The notes under the pieces were generated by a model. It had not been told where the DNA came from and searched no databases. It worked only from the letters and a program-made list of their open reading frames with translations. 64,000 bases of DNA, from assembly GCA_017562135.1 (NCBI GenBank), contig QEYB01000991.1, positions 62,001 through 126,000 of the forward strand. Direction: 5' to 3'. Positions within the stretch are counted from its first letter, which is position 1. The number at the start of each line of letters is the position of its first letter. The position numbers and the translations under genes were made by a program. The DNA is from Dipylidium caninum. Its lineage: Eukaryota; Platyhelminthes; Cestoda; Cyclophyllidea; Dipylidiidae. Positions 46,817 through 56,935 of this stretch are shown here, in pieces.

Positions 46817-48652
46817 GGGAGGAGAGAGGGGGCGAAATGTTTTCGAGTCCCCTTCGGATAATTGTGCTGCGCAGTTAGTTGGAAAGTGTCACAAAAGTGG
46901 AGTGTAAAGGAAGGCGTTTGATCATTCGTGCGGTGTGGAAACACCGCGGATTATCAGTTTCTATGGACAATGCGAGAGAGGCAGTTAAGTGCGCAGAAGA
47001 GGCCAGACCATGGTTTTTTCCCATTAAGGGAGCAAAATCTCTGTCCAAAACCTCAGTCATCCAGAACCCTCTGAAGTGAATTAACGCACAATTTAAAACT
47101 TTCCCCGTTTTAACGGAGCAGGATGAATTCAGCGTCGCTTATAAAGGTTGCTGAAGAGATGGGAGATAAGTCAATGGAGGTGAACATCAGCCTGTCGCAT
47201 TCAGGACCTGTTAACATCGAAGGTTCAAACTGGCTTTTTAATTAATGCCTAAGAAAGGCTTCCTTTTTTTTTTCTGACTGTTTGAAATTGAGTCCATCAA
47301 GTCAAAAGCTTAAAGGAGACGACGGAAGTTTTGTCGCCCTCTCTCGTGCAAGACATTTTGTTCCCTCTGGGTTGATGTGGATGCCGCTAGGTGGCCCGAG
47401 AAAGAGGCTCGCCTGAGGCCCCGAGCGAAGGACCCGAGCCACGTCGGCGCAAAGTCTTCCTCCGCCATGTGGTCGCGGGGAAGTGTGAGGCAGGTCTGTG
47501 CCCGGAAACACTCGGTTTACCGGACGATCGTTGATTCCGGCCGGGCTGGTCGCTCGAGGCAAAAGAGCCCGGTGTGCGGGTCAAAGTGGTTGGATTTGTC
47601 GTGGAACAACAGGGGGATGCGAGTTCGTCCACACGACGGAGGGCGACAGTGGTGACACGAACACAGACGCCGCGGCATGGACGAGAGCCCGAGCGGCACC
47701 CGATTTGGATTAATAACGCCGCAACCAGAGAATTTGCACAAGGTGCAAGAGCTTTTAAGCCCTCTCAGCGAATTTTTCTGTTGGGCGACAAGCGAAATCG
47801 GACAGCTCTAATGGGGCGAATGGTCGCCATGGATTTTCCGGGGGACATAAGCCCCGGAGGAGGTCTCATGTCCGCGGCGCCGGGCAGGCGGCGGCGTATG
47901 CAGCCAAGTGAATTCCGCGACTGCTGCTAGTAACTGCCTCTTCCATTACGGCGTCCTCACACTCTCCGGCCTGAGGCGAGAGCGAGTAGCCGCGTTCAGG
48001 ACTGGGCGGCAAATGGCTTGGAATGCGAAAAGTCACTGCTTCACTCGCTTGTGCCCCGCATCAGCAGTGACGCCTCGATTCTCCACTCTCGTTTCAACGA
48101 AAAATTCATTTCCCACGGAGGATATTTTCCCCTGACAACAGGAGTCGCCCTGCCACCGCCTTCAGGCGCAAAATTCAGCCGCCCGTTCCCCCGTTTATCC
48201 CCCCACGAAGAAAGAGGATCGGAGAGCAACTACTTCGGCCCCAACTCCTTCTCGGTCCGTCACAACCTGCTGGTTGGAGGGCCAAATATGGCAGTAAAGT
48301 AGCGACCTCTCTCCGTTGGCTTGGGCGCAAAGAGCGTGGAATGAGGCGGGTTTAAGGCTAGAGATCTGACGTCGTCACCCACGGCGCTTCGAGCGGCCAC
48401 CTCTGCTTTACGCGACGGAACAGCCTGAGTGCGAGGACTTCGTTACGTGGGCAGCGTATTACCGAGTAAACAGTGTAATGCCTGGGATGTTGTATTTACT
48501 TCACACGCTCCTCAACAATCAAAGACTTGATTTACACGTGGGGATGTGGCTGAGTGGCAGTATGGGAGGTAAAAAGGCAAAGAGGAAAGGGGTCACCCCG
48601 GAAATGCTGGTTTAACGATGGAAATTGTATTGCCGATGTCGAAGCCCCCAAC

Positions 48653-48928
48653 TTAGCCCAGTCGACTGGCGGTGAGGAAGCCCTTCTTGGAGAGCTGGTG
48701 CGATGGTAACATCCCGCGCCTGCCTAGACGTCCACTGTGCAGGAAACCGCGGCGCTCCAGGCGGTAGGGGACGCCGCCGTAGTACTCGTCGTCGAGGTAA
48801 TTCTCGCCCGCCGGCATCTCCTCCAAGGCCAGTTCTTCCTCCAGAGCACGACGGCTTGCCGAGGCCGGCGACTGGACCAGAAGTAGCATAGCGGCTGCCG
48901 CGAACATCAGCAGGCTGAGGGATGCCAT
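48653..48928 (-). CDS. Neuropeptide precursor with RL-amide peptides
   Basis: Single-exon ORF of 91 residues, ATG at 48928-48926, stop TAA at 48655-48653. Residues 1-24 are a classic signal peptide (hydrophobic LSLLMFAAAAMLLLV, Ala-x-Ala before the predicted cut). Dibasic sites follow: RR at 26-27, RR at 59-60, RR at 70-71 and KK at 81-82. They release an acidic spacer (28-58) and three related nonapeptides: GFLHSGRLG (61-69), GMLPSHQLS (72-80) and GFLTASRLG (83-91, ending at the stop). The first and third end in Gly and should be C-terminally amidated to RL-amides; the second ends in Ser and should not. Expected role: secreted ligand of a neuronal G-protein-coupled receptor. RL-amides are known among myomodulin-like peptides of invertebrates, but I cannot place this one in a named family. 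Confidence 0.85.
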   Translation of the reverse strand: MASLSLLMFAAAAMLLLVQSPASASRRALEEELALEEMPAGENYLDDEYYGGVPYRLERRGFLHSGRLGRRGMLPSHQLSKKGFLTASRLG

Positions 48929-48973
48929 GAGCGATTGCTGTGGTCTAACTGGTGCGACCGTGAGGCGCTCTGC

Positions 48974-48981
48974 AATTTATG
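48974..48981 (-). promoter_or_regulatory. Candidate TATA-like box of the neuropeptide gene
   Basis: CATAAATT on the minus strand about 46 bases before the start codon, which would put the transcription start about 15-20 bases before the ATG. The spacing is plausible, but the motif is imperfect. Confidence 0.3.
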
Positions 48982-51900
48982 CTGTCATGAGACGCGAACA
49001 GGCCAATGAGCGGTCGCCACGGGGCGCGCTGGGTCGCACCTCGTCGCGCCCACGGCGTCGCCTGACTGTGGCAAAGTGGATTCCACTGCGGTGGCTGCGA
49101 CGGCTTCGCCATTCCCCCTCATTCCACGCCCCACCGGGGGCCGCGGTTGTCAGGTGATTGACATGCAATAGACGAAACGGAGAACGGAAGCGGAGGGTAA
49201 TTTTGAAGGGAATGTCCGTTGGGACCCGACGGCGGACTGGAAGTGGGGCAAATTGTGCGCTGGTGCCGCTGGAGTGGATTGAAGGACCCACCCACAATCT
49301 CAATTCCTTCAATGCATTCAAGGCCTGTTTGAGAATGTGGCTGAGGAGACACTACGAGAAAATTGTGAGGATGCGGAGACAGAGGGCCACTTGGTTCCGT
49401 TTCTACGAGCGAAAGGAGACGTTCACGTAGAAATTATAACGTTCCGTGTCGAATTAGGCCTTCAGTAGGCAAATAGGCGGCCTTTGTACTGCCCCAAAGT
49501 TAGAAAAAACCCCGCAAATTCACTGTGTTCATGGTCTAAGAAAAAAGGTGAATGCGTCCCTTTCCCTCTCTTACAATTTTCTATGGCCTACTTAACACTG
49601 TTTCCTATAAAAAGATGTGTGGAAATGCGGTCGATACTACTGAAATCTTGTTAGTCCACGGAGTTAAGGCTCCGATGCTGGAGTATATGACATTTTCTCT
49701 TTTCCTCAATGAAACGAGGCGTTGGATGTTGGAAGGACTCTTTGGCCAACATGACAACCCGCGAGTTTCCGTAAAATTCGAGAATCGCAGAGGAAAGCGG
49801 GCAGGAGTCACGGGTCTACGAAGCGATTTTCTTTCTCTTCAGGCCCCAACACTAGCAAGTCTCCTAAGAAGAGTTCATTTTGCCCGAAAAATGACTACAT
49901 CAACCACGAAGCCCGAAGGGACACAGCGTTCGGAGCCGTGGCGAACAGCCTGTGCCCCTCGCCGCATCAGCGGTCTCGACTCCCTCTGGGGTTGCCTAAG
50001 AAAATCCACAAAATGCCTGCCGCCGCCTGGTAAGTGGAGGTGAAGGACTTCTTCCCACGGGGAGAAGAAACACCGCTCGGGCCGAGGTTAACGCGCTGGA
50101 AGGCCGGTTGGTCGGTCATTGCGTCTAAATTCGCCATCACAGCAAGTGGAATGCCAATATGCTAGTATGCATGCACACACAGAAGGGTGGATTTCAGGCT
50201 TTTGTTTAGCGTTTTTATTAGGAAATATGTGGCAATTAAAGTCGGCACTTCGACTGCGATTCAAGCACTTTTGGAGCATTCGCTAGCGCCTGAACCCGTG
50301 TGTGGCTTTAGGTTTACAACAAGCCTTATCGACTCCATTCAATCTCTTCACCCCTTTCGGTCGTTTTATCGTCTCTTCCATAACAGAATGAGGCTTTGAG
50401 CAAACCTGCCCACCACTCCTGAGCGTCATCGTCGTCGTGTAGAAGAGAGATGAATGAGAAAAAAGCGAGTTGTCATGAGTCGAAAGGCAATTTCCACCTC
50501 CCCGAAAGTCTCTGCGTTCGCTCCTCTTCTCATCAGGTCCAAACAGAGACCGACCTCTTCTTGCGTTAATTTTCCCGACACGCAAATGTCTCCTCCTGAA
50601 AATCCTCCGATGTTTCGAGATTGCTGTCGTGCCTGTGGCTGCATACACGGGCGATACGGCGATAACACAACCTCGCCAGGCACCTTCCAGTATGGACGAT
50701 CCGGACAGAGAGGCACAAGAAAAACTCCATCGCCGTCATTCGGCACGGGTGGTGCTGGGACAGGTGAACAAGTTTTTCCCGCCGTCAGATGGGGAGTCAA
50801 GCGTTCAGTGGGAGGCAGATTCCTTCGTTCTGGAGCACTCAACGCCCAAAGCCGGCTTCCTTGGCCGCTGCGCCGATGGTCTCGCAAGACGCGGCCTCGA
50901 GACTCCAGCACGAGGAGTGGCAGATCTACTCGTCCGAGGAGGCCCAAACACGTCGTGGTGTCCGGCCGCAGCGTCTGCGTCTGTGTAGGCATGGACGACG
51001 CTGATTGCGGAGTGTGCGGCGATCACCGCGCTTCAGCCTGGCGACGGAGGACGGCGAGGATGTCGGCCAACTGGAAGGGCATTTGCTACGCTGAACAAAA
51101 AGAGAGAAAACTCACAGTTCGGCTTAAATAATAAACCCTTAAAGGTGTGGTTGGGCAAAAGAATCTCAGGCTTTTTCCCATCCGGTGGAGATTTTCATGT
51201 CCTCGAAGACTTCTTTGAGCGGATTGGTGGGGGGAATTAGAGAGCCTAACAAGAAGTCGAAAGATTGCTCGACCTTCGCGTCTGGAGTCATTTTCGGTGC
51301 TTGTGTTTGCCCTACTCACGCGGTGAATCTCAGCTACGCAAACATCTTTTCGCCGAAGGGGTCGGCCCGAGGGACACCAGAAGCGAAATTAGAGCGAAGC
51401 GGAAATAAATTTTTCCAGATGGCATTCAAAGTGCTCCTTTTATTTTTTCACCATCTGCCGACCAAACACGAGAGCACATCAGAGGAAAATGGACGAGAGA
51501 TCCTTTGTACAAGGAGACGAGGGAATCCATTTTACCGTGCACGCAGGAATTACTCTGAACGTCCGTGTGGGCCTCGTGGGTCGTCGACAGCGGGGAGCCG
51601 CGAGGAGTGTTTGTTGTCTGGAGGCTCTGCGAGTCTCCGAGACGACCACGACGACGATGAGGCGGTTTCTCCTGTTGCTACGGTAAAGTGTACGTTTTAT
51701 GCCATTACGGTGAAATCGCCGTCCGGTCCACAGGAAGGTCCCAACACAACGTGCTCACATAAACCAGGGAGAAAGACGAACAAAATAGCAAAATGGAGGC
51801 TGAGTTTCCCTCCTCGCTCGCGAATCCAGTTGGGGCGTCGCAGAGAAGCGAGAAAGAGGCTACTGAACCGTCTCGCCTCCCCAAAAAGAAGCGGCGGCAC

Positions 51901-54900
51901 GTGAGATGCCCGGTGGAGCAGAGGGCCGCCAAACCGACGGGTCGAGCAGGTTGGGGCAGGCAAATTTTGCCCTCTTGGGACACTTAAATGGCAAATTTTT
52001 CAACCCTGTCGATAGTTTTACACAAACCTGTCGCGTTAGGATAGTCTAAGTAGAAGTCCGCTTCTGGAGTGCCGAGGAGGCAGTTCGGGGAAGGGAACAC
52101 TTGCGTTCAGGCCGCGAAGTGAACCCGTCTGCGTCAGCAGCGCAATTTTCCCCTTTGTGCTGCTGCTGCTGCCGCGACAAGACCGATGCTTGTCCTTGAA
52201 CACGTCGTGGGCAGATGTAGCATTTACAAGATTTCCGGTTGTTAACTCAGACGCCAGCGCATAGCACGTTTAAAAGTCTTTCCTTTCGTTTCTAATTCTC
52301 AGCCTCATACAGCAAAAGCGGGCGATTTTGCGATGTCTCACGGACATCCAGCGAATTGCAAGACCAGAGACTTACTCTTGGAGAGAGAGGAGAAGCCTCG
52401 CCAGCAACCGCACTTCTCGTGCTTTCACTGCAGAATTCGTAGAAGATCCAGGCCAATTAACGCTGTCTATCCCGACGGAGACTGTGGGGCCTTACTTTGA
52501 CGGGGTGGGGGCGTCGGGAGTGGCGGGGAGGATCAGACATGGCCCCTCTCGCCGCCCCGGCAGCCCCACGGGAAATTCTCCTCGTCGGGGAATTCTCGAC
52601 CGATAGTTCGAGGTGGCAGGAAGAAGCATTTCGCGTCTACTGCCTCACGAGTTTTTGCCTCGCATCATCCTCCCAGGCTCACATAAATCGAACGAAGTCC
52701 TCCCCCTTGTGGGCCAAGATCAGGGGTTGAAAGTCAGCTTCCTCTACTGGTTCGAGGCAATTGATGAGTCCTGCGATCACCGACTTCAAAGCTTGAGTAT
52801 GAAGTGACAAGTGGCTTCGAGCGGTAGATAAAATTGAAAGGAAAGACAGGAGCGCGCCTGCAAATTCATCGCTGGGTTTAGCACTTCCTCGTCAAAGGGT
52901 CAATGGCAGCAGTTGGGGCGTTTCAGCGCAGAAGTCTACTTATGCCAGACCACCGAGCGGACACCAAGCGTCTAACATTCGGCTTCCGTGCTTCCTGAAC
53001 CAGCTCCCCAACACCCAAATTATTTGCCTCCCTCGCGGTTGGCTTTGGTCGAGTGTGAGGGGACTGAGGGCTCCTGGCCAGCCGCGACACCGATCGGAGA
53101 TGGCAAGAGAACTGGGCGATCGCAGAGCCTCGAGGCTTCGAGGAAACGTGAGACCTCCCAATGAACCCGTTCGGGGATAGAGGCCAGCGGCGGTGGCTTC
53201 TAAGGGAAATTATTTTTAAACACACCCACTTCCCTCATCGCAATTACTGCCATTAGTCGAGGTGGCCAGCTCACCGCGCTCGGGAGGTTGGCACACGACC
53301 GGAAGGTGTTTGTCGGGACTTCTCTCGACAGCATTTCGACTGCCTCCGCCGTTGTCGACGGTTTGGTGTGCAGACTTTCAGAGTGTCCCTTTACAAACTT
53401 TGCTTTCTACCTTCTCTCCAGCCTCACTTCCTTCAGGACGCGTGAGCAGTGCCCCGGCGCCGTTGCTCGATGCTGGTGCGGAAACCTTCTCCTCCTGGTG
53501 CAATTCTGTGACCCGCTCGGCCGCATCAAACAACCTTTCAACCCAAACATCTTATGGTAGAAAGCGTTAGAAAAGCCAAAATTAGAGCCAACTTTAAATT
53601 TTACCTTCTATTTCGTAGACATTCCCAAAACCGTCGAAAGGCCATGAATCTGAGTGCGAACGAGAACAGGCCACCAGCGCCTCTCCTCTCCACCGCCCCG
53701 CGGACCCGTCAACGCCCCAGCGCCTCCCGAGGGCCCAAACGTCTGCGCCGCCTCCCGGACTCGCCGACTGGGGGATAAATTTCGACATTTTTCACCGAAA
53801 TTCAGCGCAGACTTCCGAAAATTAAGGTCGTGATTTCTTAACTTACGAGATAATCACGTACCAGTTCGTGCTCCGCACTACCTACTTCCCAGATAATTAT
53901 GAAAGCGAATTAATTAGGCGACACTTTCTAAGCGTGTTACTGAGAACCTGTCGAGGATTAATTTATGCACAATAGCAAAGATGAAGTCAGTGAAGTTATG
54001 GTGCAGGTCTCATGTTGGCGGTGATGAGGACGCCTCGGGAATTTCGTCCTTCTCCCGCTATCACGCGCCCATTCCCCACCCTCCGTGCGGAGATACACCC
54101 GAAGGAGAGGCGGGTCGGCGTATAACGTGGCGAGGAGTCCGTCCTGGGCAAATCGCGGACATGCAGGGCGCTTTTGCCCCGAAATCACACGCATTTTCCA
54201 CCGTACATTTGCCCGCATGCCTCGCCTACAACACCGCGGCGTGGCGGTGCACTTTAACACCGGCCATCATTCAAGCGCCCAAAGGGGCACAAAATTTTCG
54301 TCTCCATGATTAAAAGCAGGAAACGCCTGGATGGGAGGAGAGAGAAAGAGAGAGAGGCGGTGGCGGGCACGAAGGGCAACGTCGAGCACGGTGCTCATGT
54401 TTGAATAGTACAGACGCGGGTGTCGCTTTTCCCGGGCGGCGGAGGGGATCGGCTCACACTGACGGCCCATTAAGGAAGCCGACGGAGTGGAAAATAAATG
54501 GCGGCACTGCATTCTTCCTGTCTCTGCTGGGTCGGCGAACGAAAACGGTGCAAAGCACGCCCAGCGTCGGGAGGAATCGGCGGCCTGTGCTGAGGAGAAA
54601 CGCTGCCATTCCCTCGGGGGACGGAATTCGAGGCGGTTGCGCTAGTGAAGGGTGTCCCTCCTCCCCGACGACGTCTGAGAGAGTTCGTCGGGTTGCTGCC
54701 ACAAAATCCGGTTGATGTGAGACCTGTGAAAAACCACCTTCAACCTCAATGAAATTGAGCAAAAGGGAGGCCGGTCACAGCGCAAGTGTTGCATCGACGG
54801 ACATTCTTTCTCGCGATATTCCAGGCTCATCGTCCCAGTTGGTTTGTATTTTCCGGGAGTTTGAACTGTAAAAACCAGAATCACGGCAGCAGAGATTGTG

Positions 54901-55769
54901 CGCCTTTTCATTTACCATTCGAGCGTTTAAAAGGACTCTTTTTGAAACTGTTAACAAGTAAAAAAAATAATTTCGACACTGCCAAAAGCGACGACAATGA
55001 AGCTGTGACTCGGTTCTTTTTTATCCCTTTTTTCTTTATTTCCCAGCCAAGTGGTAATTGCCCCCACGACTTGGCATGAATCTGCTGCTCGGGGCGGAAA
55101 AAGAGGACCTGAGAAAGGCAAGACGAGAGCTCGACTCGAAAACAGTCATGCAAATTTGCTTCCGAGCGCCCCAGCGAAGCGTCCCAGACGACCAGGTTTG
55201 TTTTGAGGTGCCGCGTCATGCGCGCATTTGCCTCCGCTTCTGCCCGCCTCCACCTCTGAAGCAGCCGCATCCGCTGCTTTCGGAAGCGTGGGCCGTGGCT
55301 CCCCCGGGTGTCCTCCAAAAGGCGGAGTAGGTCAGACAGGCCGGCCTACTTTGAGGAATTAGGCTCAACACTTCCAACCGGCGGCTAAGTGGACGAGACG
55401 CGGGACAGCGCGGAGTTCGCGACCAACTGGTCGTTGGCCGGACATGCGAAGTCGTGGGCGAAGCAGTTCGGAGTCGCGCTTGTTTTGGGGCCGAAAGAAA
55501 ACACCTCGTCGAGGCTGAACTGGCGGACACAATCTAAACTCGGTTTGGGTCCGACTTTCTGCACTCACCTCCCACTGACGGCGGCGGGATGTAAGTGGGA
55601 GTGGAAACAGACAAAGACGAGCAAAACTCAGACGGTTCCGCGGTCTCCTTCGACCGGCTCGGGCATCCAGGGGGGTCGCGTCAATCCCCGCTGTACACTG
55701 GGTCGGCGACTGAGCGATGGCGGGTTTCAAGTACGAATGAAAAATAGGCAAATTTGCCGAAGAAAAGAA
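48982..55769. other. Intergenic region without a recognised gene
   Basis: About 6.8 kb, GC-rich, with several chance-length open frames on both strands. The longest is 51185-51904 (239 codons); others include 50454-51131 and, antisense, 50992-50426. None shows a domain, signal peptide or phase-matched splice partner. I see nothing else that can be supported. Confidence 0.5.
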
Positions 55770-56935
55770 CTCTTTTTCCCGGTGAGGTTCTGTCCCGTTA
55801 TGTCGGTGACCCGCTGCCGTCGTGCGGGCAGTGTCATAGTCTCACGCTCGTAAAATTCCTCATCACTGTCATAAGAAATTGAATTAAGTGTGATTTGACA
55901 TTGATGATGTCATTAAAACTCGACCATTTGGGGAGTTCTGCGTGGAACGACGGAACAAGTGGCCGCCTGAAGGCGCAGGCTTCGGGGCGCCGCGTCGGAG
56001 GCGCCAAGGCATCGCGGCACAGAGCCAAGAACCTTTAGCGAGTGACCAGAGTCGTGGGAGGTTTTGCATCATCATGGTGGACAACGGCACCCTCACGATT
56101 TACCACTTTGCTCGAATTGCATCGCTCAGTTTGGCGAGCTGTTGAACGTACACGTTTGACTTGATCGTTTGGTTGTTTGGTGAGATTTCAGGGTGTAGAA
56201 TTTCTTTATAAGCCCACCAAAGTGGCAGCACGCTCTCTCTTTGGTGAATATCCGCTTTGATGTCGTCTGAGCTGCTCATTCTTGCCTCATCCACCACCTC
56301 CTCCGACTGACTTTGTTCTAAAGTGTCCACTTTTCCTCGCCAGGAATCAGTCTTTTCAGCAGCGAACCCATTTCAGAGCGGATCGCAGATGTTGCTAATG
56401 TCCTGAACCAAAGGAATTTCCTCAAGCTGGTTGGGGATGAACCCAAAGATCGAGTTTCCTGACAAAGTCAGGCCTTTTTAATTTTCCCCTTGAATGTGCG
56501 CATGCGATTCGCATCATCGCGTGTTGTGCTCTGACTTCAACTGGACGGACGTCCAGATTGTTTAGCATTTTTCGAAGAAACATCACCAGGACAAAATCCG
56601 GAAAACCACTTTTGACGGCACTGTCTGTCTTTCCTTCAAGGCCTCACTCTCATCTGCGTCACATAACTTCTTTTGTGCTTGCGGTGTTTTCCTCACCTTT
56701 CCGCAACTAATACCATGAAACAGGCCCGAAATGAGCGTCCTCTTCTTTCATTTTAAAGTAGGATAAAGGCAAAACGCCAGAACTAAACGATGCAATTGCT
56801 CTACCAAATGAAAGGTAGCAGTCGAAATACAACGAAAAATAGAATTGTGTTAGACACGTTAGGTGCGTTAAGGAGAAGAAGAAAGTGTAAAATCCACCTG
56901 TCGACAAAATCCGCAATGGCCCAGTGGTCAACCAG
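55770..56935 (-). mobile_element. Decayed mariner-like transposon, copy 2
   Basis: Minus-strand transposase relic of the same subfamily as 38640-39830. Seen in order: KERQTVPSKVVF with SGRPSS, FVRKLDLWVHP (WVPH-like), LLKRLIPGEEKW, VLPLWWAYKEILHPEISPN, NQTIKSNVYVQQLAKL, HLFRRS, and LPARRQRVTD near the C-terminus, matching the mariner blocks LLK...GDEKW, WWD, TI.S..YCQQL, HLF and LPERWQKV. Several stops and frameshifts make it inactive. Its N-terminal part (about 56700-56935) aligns with about 38640-38870 of copy 1. Terminal repeats were not identified. Confidence 0.78.

Larger units (their letters stand above)
39831..48652. other. Intergenic region between mariner copy 1 and the neuropeptide gene
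   Basis: About 8.8 kb without a supportable gene. GC-rich flanks enclose an AT-rich island at roughly 41.6-45.2 kb. It contains (GT)n, (AGC)n, (AAG)n and (GGA)n runs. Nothing resembling a tRNA or rRNA was seen. Confidence 0.5.

Noticed and set aside
49552..50043. Open frame of 163 codons containing HDNPR
   Set aside because: HDN followed by PR recalls the mariner HDNARPH motif, but the residues around it do not match the rest of that block, so this was judged chance.
50426..51131. Long open frames on both strands over the same DNA
   Set aside because: Neither protein shows a domain or sensible composition bias, and mutual antisense opening is typical of GC-rich noncoding DNA.
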